DNA from: Bacteroidota bacterium
GTDB lineage: Bacteria; Bacteroidota; Bacteroidia; Chitinophagales; Chitinophagaceae
Length of the DNA stretch: 43,957 nucleotides
Assembly: GCA_026391115.1 (NCBI GenBank)
Contig: JAPLER010000068.1
Span: 1-43,957 of the forward strand
Direction: 5' to 3'
Of this stretch, positions 15,872 to 25,309 are shown in pieces (positions within the stretch are counted from its first letter, which is position 1; each line of letters starts with the position of its first letter). The translations under genes and the position numbers were made by a program. The notes under the pieces are model-generated. The model worked only from the letters and a program-made list of their open reading frames with translations, ran no database searches and had not been told where the DNA came from.

Positions 15872-16794
15872 ATGCAATCTTTTTTATCTATTGTCAATTG
15901 TGTTTTTAGTGCTTCAAGTCCCGCCAAATTCATATCGCCACGTATGTAACTTACAACATTTACACACATTATTTCGTCGTAAATATCGTCATCAAAATCA
16001 AAAATGTTTACTTCTATTACCCTACGTTTTCCATTCACAACAGGCCTGCTACCAATGTACATCATACCACCAAAAATCAGGTCTTTATATTTATTGTTTT
16101 TAACACAAACGCTTACTGCATAAACCCCATCACCAGGCACTAGTTTATCTTCGTTATTAATTTGAATATTAGCAGTAGGGTAGCCAATGGTTCTGCCAAT
16201 TTGATCTCCTTTAATAATAGTACCTTCAAAAAAATAATTATATCCAAGCAATTCTGTGGCTGTTACAACATCTTGATGCAGCAAGGCTTTGCGTACACGA
16301 GTACTACTAACAGCACTTTGTTGTAACACTTGTTTAGGAATTTCTTTAACCACAAAACCCAATCTGTTGCCATATTCTTCAAGCAATTCATAATTTCCTT
16401 TTCTGCCTTTACCAAACTGATGATCGTAACCAATGATTAATGTATTTGGTAAAAATTTTTTGTATAAAAAATTACTTACATATTCATCTGCAAGCAAGTT
16501 GCTAAACTCATCATCAAAAGGAATGACAACCAAATGATTGATGTTTTCTTTTTCTAGCAATTCAATTTTTTCTTGCAAAGTGGTAAGCAATCTTACACCA
16601 CTTGTATCACCAACTATATTGCGTGGATGTGGATGAAATGTAATAACAACTGTTTCTCCATCAATTAATGTTGCTTCTGCTTTAAGTTGTTCTAATATTT
16701 TTTTATGACCAGTATGTACACCATCGAAAGTGCCAATGGTTACAACTGCTTTGTTAAATTGTGGAAGAGTATTAATGTTGTAATGAATGTTCAT
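15841..16794 (-). CDS. ribF: bifunctional riboflavin kinase / FAD synthetase
   Basis: Converts riboflavin to FMN and FMN to FAD. The N-terminal adenylyltransferase domain shows GTFDGVHTGHKKIL (about residues 22-35) and the HPHP segment; the C-terminal kinase domain shows GRTIGYPTANI. 317 residues, slightly longer than usual because the last ten or so (NSLKLIAKS) are encoded by heptamer array H3. The gene follows a secreted-protein gene by 18 bases and lies in line with coaD, so a minus-strand transcript coaD-hypothetical-ribF, with two cofactor genes, is likely. Confidence 0.95.
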   Translation of the reverse strand: MNIHYNINTLPQFNKAVVTIGTFDGVHTGHKKILEQLKAEATLIDGETVVITFHPHPRNIVGDTSGVRLLTTLQEKIELLEKENINHLVVIPFDDEFSNLLADEYVSNFLYKKFLPNTLIIGYDHQFGKGRKGNYELLEEYGNRLGFVVKEIPKQVLQQSAVSSTRVRKALLHQDVVTATELLGYNYFFEGTIIKGDQIGRTIGYPTANIQINNEDKLVPGDGVYAVSVCVKNNKYKDLIFGGMMYIGSRPVVNGKRRVIEVNIFDFDDDIYDEIMCVNVVSYIRGDMNLAGLEALKTQLTIDKKDCINSLKLIAKS

Positions 16795-16812
16795 TTAGGG
16801 TTTTTCTAATAA

Positions 16813-18237
16813 TTACTTAATAATAATTTCAACTAATTGTTCTTCGTTATTGTAATTAATTTCATATCTCTTGCCGTCAATTAGATACGCATTATCATAA
16901 TATATTACGGAAGCTTTTTTAGTATTTATTTTTTGAACTTTATTTAAATTCGTCGCTTCAGAGTCAAAAACAAAATCTTTATTGGTTGTTAATGAAAAAT
17001 ATTTTGCTGTGCTTACAAAATTGTATGTGTTTGAGTTCAATGAATTTAGCCCTTCTAAAATTGAATATGTTAGCAAGTCGTCAATAAATAAAAATGTATG
17101 CGAAATTAACTTTGAAAAATCAGTTTGTGTGATTTTTTTTACGATATGGTACGTCCCCAATTCAATATTATATTTATCATCATTGCTTTTTGTGACAGAT
17201 AAAAACAAGGGCTTTGATGTAATAGATTTATAAAAGTCTGATTTATCATAGTTGTAATCTGTTTTGCCATTTTCAAAATTTTCCAATAAAAAATTAGAAT
17301 TGCTAATTAATAAATCGTTACTTGAATCTTGAGAAAAGTGTTTTTTTATTGTTCCGTTTTCAGTATCATAAATAAATAAATTTATATTATGCCTGCAACA
17401 AACAGTTGAAAAAATATTGCCATTGCAAAAGGTAGAATTTGAATAAAAAATGCCATTCGGTTCTTTATTACAAAAAACTTGATTGCGATTGATTTTTTGA
17501 TGAGTAACCTTTTTGTTTGATAAATCGAAAGTTAATGTTTCAATACTTTTTAGTAATTTGTCTTGAACATAAATAATTTTATTTTTATGAATATAGCACT
17601 TGGTGCTATTACTCATAAACTCCATATTTCTGCCATCATCTTTTGCAGCAAAATTTAAATCTTCAATAAAATTATTTAATGTGCTTTTTGAAATATTAAA
17701 TGCCGTAGAAATATCTGCGAAAGTAAATCTAACCTCCTCTTTATTTTCTTTTTGAGTTATTGTAAAAATTATTTCATCAGTTTTTTTATTTATTTCACCA
17801 CAATATTTTTTAGAATCATCATCACCCTGCATAAATTTTTTAAGTTTAGTAGATGAAGTGGATTCTCTTTTCTTTAACAGAATAACTTCTGTTTTTTTTG
17901 TCATAAAGTTATAGTAGAATAAATATTCTTCTTTGCTACGTTTACTTTTAAAATTTTGTATAAATGCCGAGTCGCTAAATGTACTAAAACTACCTTTTTC
18001 TATGCTGTCAGGAATTTGATATTGTGTCGAATCTTTTGTATGCGATAATATATCATACGAAAAAAGTTTTAGCATTGTTGCATCATCATTTACAGAATAT
18101 ATATATTTTAACTTACTTATTGTAGTAACAGGATTATGGATAGAGGAGAACTCTTTAAAATTAAATTTAACCAAGCTTGTTTGAGCAGTTGTGCCTATAT
18201 AAATTACAATAAATAACAATAATATTTTATATCTCAT
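16813..18237 (-). CDS. secreted protein of unknown function between coaD and ribF
   Basis: 474 residues with an N-terminal signal peptide (MRYKILLLFIVIYIGTTAQ). The body is Lys/Asn/Ser-rich and beta-strand-like, with no lipobox, later membrane segment or recognised motif. Repeating strand-turn patterns (for example FDLSNKKVTHQK, YDTENGTIKKHF) would suit a beta-propeller, but I cannot show blade periodicity by eye. Tight spacing on both sides (12 and 18 bases) places it in the coaD-ribF transcript, with no obvious link to cofactor synthesis. Confidence 0.55.
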   Translation of the reverse strand: MRYKILLLFIVIYIGTTAQTSLVKFNFKEFSSIHNPVTTISKLKYIYSVNDDATMLKLFSYDILSHTKDSTQYQIPDSIEKGSFSTFSDSAFIQNFKSKRSKEEYLFYYNFMTKKTEVILLKKRESTSSTKLKKFMQGDDDSKKYCGEINKKTDEIIFTITQKENKEEVRFTFADISTAFNISKSTLNNFIEDLNFAAKDDGRNMEFMSNSTKCYIHKNKIIYVQDKLLKSIETLTFDLSNKKVTHQKINRNQVFCNKEPNGIFYSNSTFCNGNIFSTVCCRHNINLFIYDTENGTIKKHFSQDSSNDLLISNSNFLLENFENGKTDYNYDKSDFYKSITSKPLFLSVTKSNDDKYNIELGTYHIVKKITQTDFSKLISHTFLFIDDLLTYSILEGLNSLNSNTYNFVSTAKYFSLTTNKDFVFDSEATNLNKVQKINTKKASVIYYDNAYLIDGKRYEINYNNEEQLVEIIIK

Positions 18238-18249
18238 AAATGTAAAGCT

Positions 18250-18625
18250 TTATAAAGAATTGGCAACTATTTCATGTAAAAAAGGAGCAGCGTTGCCACC
18301 ATTTTTTATAATGTCTCTTACAATGGTAGATGCCACTGAAGTATACTTTGGCTCGCCAGTTAAATCTTAAAATAAAATTAGCTCCAATAGTTTTGCAGTA
18401 GTTTACTGTTAAGCCTTCATATTCCTTACAACTTACTCTTGCATCATCTTTATAAATTTCCTTTACCCAGCTTATTCTTTTTGCTACGCTAAACATTGGA
18501 CTTTTACTACTGTTTGCACCAATGCCCACAACAATTTTATCAAACAATGGCAATGCCCTGTTTATAATATCAATATGCCCAAGTGTAATAGGGTCAAAGG
18601 TTCCAGGAAAAAGACAAATTCTCAT
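18250..18625 (-). pseudogene. coaD: pantetheine-phosphate adenylyltransferase, internally deleted
   Basis: CoaD makes dephospho-CoA from 4'-phosphopantetheine and ATP. The N-terminus is normal (FPGTFDPITLGHIDII, with the nucleotide-binding TLGH) up to GANFILR. The frame then leaves the family: the true C-terminus (GEPKYTSVASTIVRDIIKNG then FLHEIVANSL) is found in a different frame ending at 18250. About 28-30 residues that should lie between are missing, including the segment that binds substrate (RGLR...DFEYE in relatives). The track ORF 18272-18625 ends out of frame. The gene is normally essential, so a deleted copy is more likely an assembly fault, unless another PPAT exists elsewhere. Confidence 0.8.
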
Positions 18626-18694
18626 ATTCTGTTAGATGTTTGATTTATAATTTCAGCGATGAATGAATCAATAATATTATTTAAACCTAATTAA

Positions 18695-19417
18695 CTAATC
18701 AACCTGCATTGCCAGCACATCTGCAAGATGCAATACTTTTAAACCACTTTGCTTGTGTTTTATACATCCATCAATGTGCATTAAACAACTCATATCTGTG
18801 CTTATAATATATTCTGCATCTGTTGCTGTAGCATTAGCAATCTTTTGGTCTGCCATAGCAACACTTATCGGTTCAAATTTTACTGCAAATGTGCCACCAA
18901 ATCCACAACAGGTTTCATTGTCATTCATCTCAATCAATTCAAGCCCTTCTACATTTGCCAGTAGTTTTCTGGGTTCTTGCTTCAAGCCACATTCACGAAG
19001 TGCAGCACAACTATCGTGGTAAGTAACTCTAGCATTTAGTTTGGCACCTAAATTTTCTACCTTTAAAACATTTACCAGAAAGTCGCTTAATTCAAATATG
19101 CGGTTACTTATCAATTCTACTTTAGCAATGGTGTTAGTATTTTCGTATATCTTTTTATAATAATTTTTTACAAAACCTACACAGCTTGCACTTGGTGCAA
19201 CTATGTAATCTGTGCCAGTAAAATCTTTAATAAACTTATCGCACACATCTTTTGCCTCGCCCCAAAAGCCTGCATTAAATGCTGGCTGACCACAACAGGT
19301 TTGATTGGGATTATAAGCTACTTTGCAACCAGCTTTTTCTAATACTTTAACCATATTAAAAGCCACATTGGGATACAATTGGTCTATAAAGCAAGGCACA
19401 AAAATTTGAACATTCAT
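18695..19417 (-). CDS. lutA: LutA/YkgE-type (Fe-S)-binding oxidoreductase subunit
   Basis: 240 residues with two CCG domains: TCCGQPAFN near residue 41 and ETCCGFGGTFAVKFE near 168, plus the characteristic VPCFIDQLYPN start and DSCAALRECG. In LutABC this subunit takes part in L-lactate oxidation, with the CCG cysteines binding iron-sulfur clusters. LutB and LutC are not in this window, so the partner genes are elsewhere or the role differs. A TACATTTG -7 element precedes it. Confidence 0.82.
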   Translation of the reverse strand: MNVQIFVPCFIDQLYPNVAFNMVKVLEKAGCKVAYNPNQTCCGQPAFNAGFWGEAKDVCDKFIKDFTGTDYIVAPSASCVGFVKNYYKKIYENTNTIAKVELISNRIFELSDFLVNVLKVENLGAKLNARVTYHDSCAALRECGLKQEPRKLLANVEGLELIEMNDNETCCGFGGTFAVKFEPISVAMADQKIANATATDAEYIISTDMSCLMHIDGCIKHKQSGLKVLHLADVLAMQVD

Positions 19418-19443
19418 TGTAGGTAAAGTATTATAAATATTTA

Positions 19444-19451
19444 CAAATGTA
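19444..19451 (-). promoter_or_regulatory. -7 element upstream of the LutA-like gene
   Basis: TACATTTG on the minus strand, 27 bases before the ATG. The nearest upstream TTTG is about 27 bases away, longer than the usual -33 spacing. Confidence 0.4.
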
Positions 19452-19494
19452 AATAGATGGGGTATATATTATGGTTTACAAATGAGATAACAAT

Positions 19495-19704
19495 TTACAA
19501 CCTCAACTTTCCTTCCTCTTTAATGGTTCTATTCATAAACATAAATGCCTGATGAATAACCTTCCCCCAGGTTTTGTCATTGAACGTGTGCAATGTGCCA
19601 TCTCTTTTAGATACTAATGTAAGTTGATATAATCCGTCTTCGGGCATATCAACATCAAAACAATACACTTGCAGCAGTAAAGGTATTTTGTGACAAAGTC
19701 TCAT
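19495..19704 (-). CDS. small hypothetical protein, 69 aa
   Basis: MRLCHKIPLLLQVYCFDVDM followed by a strand-rich body and KVIHQAFMFMNRTIKEEG. No known domain. Composition looks coding and the neighbouring genes are on the same strand. The N-terminus begins abruptly; a tiny ORF of 23 codons (19714-19785, MQQNKIQPETFSKYQKRI) lies 9 bases upstream and could be its displaced 5' end after a frameshift, or a separate leader. Confidence 0.45.
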   Translation of the reverse strand: MRLCHKIPLLLQVYCFDVDMPEDGLYQLTLVSKRDGTLHTFNDKTWGKVIHQAFMFMNRTIKEEGKLRL

Positions 19705-19819
19705 AGTTAAATATTATGTAACGAAGTTGGTAATCCGTTTCTGATATTTTGAAAAAGTTTCTGGCTGTATTTTATTTTGTTGCATTTGTGGTAGTAATTT
19801 ATTAATGTGTTAATAGAAA

Positions 19820-19849
19820 GACCTGTAAGGTTTTGAACGCTTACAGGTC
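19820..19849 (-). terminator. terminator of pheT
   Basis: A perfect 10-bp stem GACCTGTAAG / CTTACAGGTC with a 10-base loop, followed on the minus strand by TTTCTATT. Lies 32 bases past the pheT stop. Confidence 0.65.
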
Positions 19850-19881
19850 ACTATATATTTTACAACTTAAAGAGTGTTTAT

Positions 19882-22296
19882 TTACTTTCTAATCTCAGCT
19901 CCAATCTCTTTTTCAAAACCTGTAACAAGCTTATTCATCATTCCCTCAATTTCTTTATCTGTTAAGGTTTTTTCATCATCAATAAAAGTAAAATTAATGG
20001 CTAAAGATTTTTTGCCTGCACCTAATTTTTCACTTTCAAATACATCAAATAATCTAGTGCTTTGTAGCTTGTTTAGCTTTTGCTTTTTAACCACATCTTC
20101 TACCTGATAGTATTGAATATTTTTATCTAATATCAAAGCCAAATCTCTTTGCATTGTAGGAAACTTAGCTACTTCTTTATAGGTAATTTTATTTTTTTCA
20201 ACAGCATTTAATAGTGATGCAAAATCAATGTCTACAAACACTACAGCTTGTTTAATATCAAACTGGGCAAGTGTGTTTTTACCAACCTGTTTTATGTAGC
20301 CTAGTTTTTGTTTACCATTATACACTTCAATAGTGTTATCGTTATTATTGAAGGAAATATCATTTAAACCGGATAAAGCAATTAAAGATGTGGTGATACT
20401 TTTTGCACTGTAAAAATCATTGGGTTTGGCTTTTTCCTTCCACTCGTCTTCGTTGGTATTGCCAGTAAAATATAAAGCCAAGTGTTCATACTCTTTGTAC
20501 TTGGATGCTTCTTTTTGATGATAGGTTTTACCCAATTCAAACAACTGTAGATTAACATTCTTTCTGTTGTTGTTAAATGCAATAGTTTCTAATCCAGTCT
20601 CTAAAAGACTTGGACGCATTACATCTAACTCAACGGTTAAACTATTGAGCATTTTTACTGTACTTTGCAATACATCTTGGTTGTAGTATTTGCTATTGGT
20701 AATAGAGTTCGTCAATATTTCGTTAAAACCCTGGCCAACAAGATATGTGGCTAATTTTTCTTTTAATCTTTCTTTTGTTTTGCTGCTATCTACACTTGGA
20801 GTAATAGTAATTGTTGATGGAATATCAATATTATCAATACCATCAATTCTTAGTATTTCTTCTACAATATCTGCTGGCAAATGAATATCTGTTTTGCTAT
20901 AAGGCACAGCAACTTGCAGCTCATCAATACCTTCTCTTGTGATTTCAAAACCCAACGCCTCTAATATTCTTTTTACAGCATCAGGGTGATAATTTTTGCC
21001 ACTTAATTTTTTTAAATAATGATATTTAATAGCAACAACTGTTCTTTCTTTTGGAGCAGTATATACATCTACAATATCGCTACTTATCTCTCCACCAGCA
21101 ACTTCTTTTATCAGCAACGCTGCTCTTTTTAAAACATTTACAGTATTGCTAATGTCAACACCTTTTTCAAATCTTGTTGCAGCGTCTGTTCTTAATTGAT
21201 GATACAAACTTGTTTTTCGAATAACTGTGCTATTGAAACAAGCACTCTCCAAAAATATATTTGTTGTGGTTTCTTTAACGCCACTTTTTATACCACCAAA
21301 CACACCACCAATACACATTGGCTTTTCTTCGCCATCGCAAATCATAATATCATTTGCCGATAACTTTCTTTCCTTTTCGTCTAAAGAAATAAAACTTGTT
21401 CCTTCTGGTAAAGTCTTTATAATTACAGTATTTGCTGTAATTTCATTGGCATCAAATACGTGTAAGGGCTGTCCTGTTTCGTGTAAAATAAAATTGGTGA
21501 TATCCACAATATTATTAATACTTCTTAGACCAATAGCTTGTAATTTATCTTGCAACCATTTGGGGCTTAAAGCAACTTTTACATTTCTAATACTTACACC
21601 TGCATATCGTGGACATAGTTCTGCATCGTCTACTTTAACATTAATTTTAAGGCTATTATTATCTGCTTTGAAATTATTATTAAAAGGCAATTTAGTTTTT
21701 GATGCTTGATTATTATGATGAGATAAATAAGCACATACATCTTTTGCAACACCTAAATGGCTTTGAGCATCCATTCTATTAGGTGTTAATCCTATTTCAT
21801 AAATCCAGTCAGCGTATGGTTTAAAATAATCGGCAGCTTTTGAACCAATAACAACATCATTTGGTAAAACCTTAATACCATCGTGACTTGTGCCCAAACC
21901 AATTTCATCTTCGGCACATATCATTCCATAACTTTCTATACTTCTAATTTTTGCAACACGCATTGTAAGCGGCTCGCCATTGGCTGGATAAATAGTTGTT
22001 CCTACAGTTGCTACCACAACTTTTTGTCCTGCTGCTACATTGCTTGCACCACATACAATTTGTAAATTTCCGGCACTACCTATGTTTACTTTAGTAACAC
22101 TTAATTTATCTGCATTAGGATGTTTTCCACATTCGACTACTTCCCCAATTACCAATCCTTCAAGCCCTCCTTTTATGCTTTCATATTTTTCTAAACTCTC
22201 AACTTCTAATCCTATTGATGTTAAAATTTTAGAAAGTTTTTCGGGTTCAATTATTTCAGGTAGATACTCACTTAACCAATTATAACTTATTGTCAT
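19882..22296 (-). CDS. pheT: phenylalanine--tRNA ligase beta subunit
   Basis: 804 residues, full family length. Domain order by sequence: EMAP/tRNA-binding fold (about 40-150, with VIGEVVECGKHPNADKLSVT), B3/4 editing region (about 210-390), B5 (about 400-475), catalytic-like core, and the anticodon-binding FDX-ACB domain at the end (KFPTMQRDLALIL). It pairs with PheS, not in this window, as an alpha2-beta2 enzyme charging tRNA-Phe. A TATATTTG -7 element precedes the gene and a hairpin terminator follows, so it is probably monocistronic. Confidence 0.97.
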   Translation of the reverse strand: MTISYNWLSEYLPEIIEPEKLSKILTSIGLEVESLEKYESIKGGLEGLVIGEVVECGKHPNADKLSVTKVNIGSAGNLQIVCGASNVAAGQKVVVATVGTTIYPANGEPLTMRVAKIRSIESYGMICAEDEIGLGTSHDGIKVLPNDVVIGSKAADYFKPYADWIYEIGLTPNRMDAQSHLGVAKDVCAYLSHHNNQASKTKLPFNNNFKADNNSLKINVKVDDAELCPRYAGVSIRNVKVALSPKWLQDKLQAIGLRSINNIVDITNFILHETGQPLHVFDANEITANTVIIKTLPEGTSFISLDEKERKLSANDIMICDGEEKPMCIGGVFGGIKSGVKETTTNIFLESACFNSTVIRKTSLYHQLRTDAATRFEKGVDISNTVNVLKRAALLIKEVAGGEISSDIVDVYTAPKERTVVAIKYHYLKKLSGKNYHPDAVKRILEALGFEITREGIDELQVAVPYSKTDIHLPADIVEEILRIDGIDNIDIPSTITITPSVDSSKTKERLKEKLATYLVGQGFNEILTNSITNSKYYNQDVLQSTVKMLNSLTVELDVMRPSLLETGLETIAFNNNRKNVNLQLFELGKTYHQKEASKYKEYEHLALYFTGNTNEDEWKEKAKPNDFYSAKSITTSLIALSGLNDISFNNNDNTIEVYNGKQKLGYIKQVGKNTLAQFDIKQAVVFVDIDFASLLNAVEKNKITYKEVAKFPTMQRDLALILDKNIQYYQVEDVVKKQKLNKLQSTRLFDVFESEKLGAGKKSLAINFTFIDDEKTLTDKEIEGMMNKLVTGFEKEIGAEIRK

Positions 22297-22316
22297 TACT
22301 TACTTTGTGTTTGCTG

Positions 22317-22324
22317 CAAATATA
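22317..22324 (-). promoter_or_regulatory. -7 element of the pheT promoter
   Basis: TATATTTG, followed by C, on the minus strand, 20 bases before the pheT ATG; matches TAnnTTTG. No clear -33 TTG is seen. Confidence 0.4.
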
Positions 22325-22415
22325 TTGAGTTTGGTAACAGTTGTTTTTAGGATGGATTTTTTTTAATTACAACTAGTATTTTGTATTACCTATTTGTTCA
22401 ATATGTATAAAAAAT

Positions 22416-22446
22416 AAAAAAGGCACCCAATAATGAATGCCTTTTT
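22416..22446 (-). terminator. terminator of the TPR protein gene
   Basis: AAAAAGGCA / TGCCTTTTT stem with a 12-base loop, followed on the minus strand by an uninterrupted T-rich run. Lies 20 bases past the stop. Confidence 0.75.
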
Positions 22447-22465
22447 ATTTATATAAATTGATAAA

Positions 22466-23137
22466 TTAGTTTACACTAAAATCATTTTTTTCTATGCTTA
22501 AGCGGTAAATATATTTATCCATTTCGCCAGATTTGTACTTAGGAAATTTTTCTTTAACTTCTTTGTACAATTCTACTGCTTCACTGTTTTTGTTCATTGT
22601 TTCAAGCAATTGACCAGCAAGCCATAAATATTCTCCACCAGTTTGGTCGTCACCAGTATTTGTTGTAGCAGCTTTCTTGTAATAGTTAACAGCATCTTCT
22701 TTTTTGCCTAATTCGCTGTAGGCATGTGCTAATGCACCATAAGCAGCCATTTGTAACGCTTTAGAATCTGACGAAAAATCTTTTAAATATTCCACGGCTT
22801 TATTAAAATCTTTTAAATGTAAATAACAAAGACCAGCACTTCCTTTTGCTAAATTAGCAGCTGGTGTTCCACTATGATTTTTAATCACATATAAAAAACC
22901 TTTGTCTTTACCGTCTCCATTTAAAGCCAAGTTAAAACTATCTTTTGCAAAGTAATCTTGTGCAACAAACATTGCTTCTTGTGCTTTAGTTTCTGCTCCT
23001 TTTGAATACCATTTATAGGCATAAAATCCACCCACAATTACTAGAATTGCACCAAAAAACATATATACTTTTTTTTGGTTTGTTTTCCAGAAACTATCGG
23101 CTTTTAATAAAAAATCTTGTTCTAAGTTCTCGCTCAT
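22466..23137 (-). CDS. membrane-anchored TPR protein (YfgM-like)
   Basis: 223 residues: a short cytoplasmic N-terminus, one membrane helix (VYMFFGAILVIVGGFYAYKW, about residues 25-44), then exported TPR repeats, of which AKGSAGLCYLHLKDFNKAVE and AYGALAHAYSELGKKEDAVN are clearest. The topology matches YfgM, which in E. coli works at the SecYEG translocon with PpiD. In Bacteroidota the name is used loosely, so partner assignment is inference. Downstream of pdhA on the same strand with a 55-base gap. Confidence 0.75.
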   Translation of the reverse strand: MSENLEQDFLLKADSFWKTNQKKVYMFFGAILVIVGGFYAYKWYSKGAETKAQEAMFVAQDYFAKDSFNLALNGDGKDKGFLYVIKNHSGTPAANLAKGSAGLCYLHLKDFNKAVEYLKDFSSDSKALQMAAYGALAHAYSELGKKEDAVNYYKKAATTNTGDDQTGGEYLWLAGQLLETMNKNSEAVELYKEVKEKFPKYKSGEMDKYIYRLSIEKNDFSVN

Positions 23138-23192
23138 TTTATTTTATTTATTATTTAATATTAGTTAGATAAATGTAGAAACAGGGTTATAA

Positions 23193-24188
23193 TTAATCTA
23201 CAATAAATTCATAATTGCTATCAATGTAAACATCTTTTAGTACCTCGTCGTCATTTGGCAATGGGCTTTCCTCTGCAAATTTTACACTGTCTTCCACAAT
23301 TACATTTATTTTAGCGTCAATAGCATCCAAATCTTCTTGCGTTGCAAATCCATTTGCTAATATGGTTGCTGCAACTTGTGTAATTGGGTCTTTTGCTTTG
23401 TATTCCTCAACCTCTTCTTTGCTTCTGTATTTTTGTGGGTCGCTTATTGAATGACCTTTGTAACGATAAGTTTTCATTTCCAACAAAGTTGGACCATCCC
23501 CTTCTCTAGCACGTTTCACTGCTCTTGCAACACTTTCATGTACTGCTTCTGCATTCATTCCATCAATCTTATCTCCTGGCATATCATAAGCATCTGCCAA
23601 TTTATAAATATCAATTACATTACTTGTTCTTTCTATAGAAGTACCCATTGCATAACCATTGTTTTCGCAAATAAAAACAACAGGCAATTTCCACAACATT
23701 GCTAGGTTAAAAGCTTCGTGCAACATACCCTGACGAGCAGCACCATCTCCAAAAAAAGTTAAACACACATTATCTGTGCCTTTATACTGTTCAGCAAATG
23801 CTAATCCTGCTCCAGTTCCTATTTGTGCTCCTACTAATCCGTGACCTCCAAAAAATCTATTTTCTACATCAAAAAAGTGCATACTACCGCCTTTTCCTTT
23901 TGCACAGCCAGTAACTTTACCATATAACTCAGCCATACAAGCATTGGCACTTGTGCCTTTTGCTAAAGCTAAACCGTGGTCTCTGTAACCAGTGATGAAA
24001 GGGTCATCGTGATTTGTGGCTGTCATACAACCTGCTGCAATGGCTTCCTGACCAATATATGCGTGAAAAAATCCACGTATTTTACCAGCCATTTTATACA
24101 TTTCTTCAGCTTTCAATTCAAACTGACGTATGAGTTGCATTAACTCATACCAATATAAGTATGTTTCTTTTGAGAATTTAGTTGGCAC
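23193..24188 (-). CDS. pdhA: pyruvate dehydrogenase E1 component, alpha subunit
   Basis: 331 residues; thiamine-diphosphate E1 alpha of the pyruvate dehydrogenase complex, which makes acetyl-CoA. Visible are the TPP motif GDGAARQGMLHEAFNLAMLW ending in CENN, and the phosphorylation-loop-like RYKGHSISDPQKYR. E1 beta (pdhB) and E2 are not adjacent in this window, so the complex is encoded at separate loci, as is common in this group. A TATATTTG -7 element lies about 20 bases before the ATG. Divergent from hldD. Confidence 0.94.
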   Translation of the reverse strand: MPTKFSKETYLYWYELMQLIRQFELKAEEMYKMAGKIRGFFHAYIGQEAIAAGCMTATNHDDPFITGYRDHGLALAKGTSANACMAELYGKVTGCAKGKGGSMHFFDVENRFFGGHGLVGAQIGTGAGLAFAEQYKGTDNVCLTFFGDGAARQGMLHEAFNLAMLWKLPVVFICENNGYAMGTSIERTSNVIDIYKLADAYDMPGDKIDGMNAEAVHESVARAVKRAREGDGPTLLEMKTYRYKGHSISDPQKYRSKEEVEEYKAKDPITQVAATILANGFATQEDLDAIDAKINVIVEDSVKFAEESPLPNDDEVLKDVYIDSNYEFIVD

Positions 24189-24208
24189 TTGCTTAAAATT
24201 TCGAGGGG

Positions 24209-24216
24209 CAAATATA
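24209..24216 (-). promoter_or_regulatory. -7 element of the pdhA promoter
   Basis: TATATTTG, followed by C, on the minus strand, 20 bases before the pdhA ATG: the same sequence and distance as at pheT. Confidence 0.4.
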
Positions 24217-24261
24217 GGGGAATAATCATTTTTTGATTCATCTTCATAGAAATCGTTACCG

Positions 24262-24289
24262 TTGGGTAGGTATATTTCATTTTAATTTG
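24262..24289 (+). promoter_or_regulatory. promoter of hldD-proC
   Basis: TTG at 24262-24264, a 17-base spacer, then TTAATTTG (one mismatch to TAnnTTTG). It sits 15 bases before ATG 24305 and excludes the longer ORF start at 24233. Confidence 0.45.
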
Positions 24290-24304
24290 CATAAAAATAG
24301 GAAA

Positions 24305-25306
24305 ATGAATAAAAATGCTACGATAGTAGTTACTGGTGCAGCTGGTTTTATTGGTAGTTGTATGGTTCAATATCTTAACGATAATGGCTATAACAACATT
24401 ATAATGGTAGATGATTTTGGGGTTGAAGAAAAAAGAGATAATTGGGCAGCAAAAGAATACACAGATATTGTTGAACGCATTAGTTTATTTGATTGGTTGC
24501 AAAGACATAATACAAAAGTAGATTGCTTTATACATCTGGGTGCAAGAACTGATACCACAGAATTTAACTATGCTATACACGAAGAGTTAAATGTGGAATA
24601 CAGCAAAAAAGTGTGGCAATTTTGTATAGAAAAAAATGTTCCATTAATTTATGCATCATCTGCTGCAACATATGGTGGTGGAGAGTTTGGCTATGATGAC
24701 AACCACGAATTGCCTTTTAAATTACAACCATTAAATCCTTATGGAGTAAGCAAAAATGAATTTGATAAATGGGCATTACAACAAAATGCACAACCACCGT
24801 TTTGGACAGGTTTAAAATTCTTCAATGTATATGGACCAAATGAATATCATAAAGGTAGAATGGCAAGTGTGATTTGGCATTCATTTAATCAAATAAAGAA
24901 AGACGGTTTTGTAAAATTGTTTAAAAGTCATAGACCCGATTTTGAAGATGGTAAACAATTGAGAGATTTTATTTATGTAAAAGATTTAGTGAGTGTTATT
25001 TTATGGATGATGGAAACAGTTAAAGGCGAACAGTTAAAAGTGAATAGTGGACTATATAATTTGGGAACAGGAACTGCAAGAAGTTTTGAAGACTTAGTAA
25101 AGGCAACTTTTGCAGGATTGGACTTAAAACCCAAAATTCAATTTGTAGATATGCCTTTGGATATTAGAGATAAATACCAATATTTTACTGAAGCTAATAT
25201 GCAAAAATTGAAAGATGCTGGTTACGATAAACCTTTTTATAGTTTAGAGAAAGGCGTAGAAGATTATGTAAGAAATTATTTAAACAAGGGTTTGAAAAAG
25301 TATTAA
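24305..25306 (+). CDS. hldD: ADP-L-glycero-D-manno-heptose 6-epimerase
   Basis: 333-residue NAD(P)-dependent SDR that epimerises ADP-D-glycero- to ADP-L-glycero-beta-D-manno-heptose for the lipopolysaccharide inner core. Motifs: VTGAAGFIGSCM (Rossmann), YASSAATYGGGE, NPYGVSKNEFD with the catalytic Tyr-x3-Lys, and the HldD-typical FFNVYGPNEYHKGRMAS. I trimmed 24 residues from the track ORF; ATG 24305 starts right before the Rossmann strand and lies downstream of a promoter. proC begins 3 bases after the stop, so the two are co-transcribed. Confidence 0.94.
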   Translation: MNKNATIVVTGAAGFIGSCMVQYLNDNGYNNIIMVDDFGVEEKRDNWAAKEYTDIVERISLFDWLQRHNTKVDCFIHLGARTDTTEFNYAIHEELNVEYSKKVWQFCIEKNVPLIYASSAATYGGGEFGYDDNHELPFKLQPLNPYGVSKNEFDKWALQQNAQPPFWTGLKFFNVYGPNEYHKGRMASVIWHSFNQIKKDGFVKLFKSHRPDFEDGKQLRDFIYVKDLVSVILWMMETVKGEQLKVNSGLYNLGTGTARSFEDLVKATFAGLDLKPKIQFVDMPLDIRDKYQYFTEANMQKLKDAGYDKPFYSLEKGVEDYVRNYLNKGLKKY

Positions 25307-25309
25307 ATT

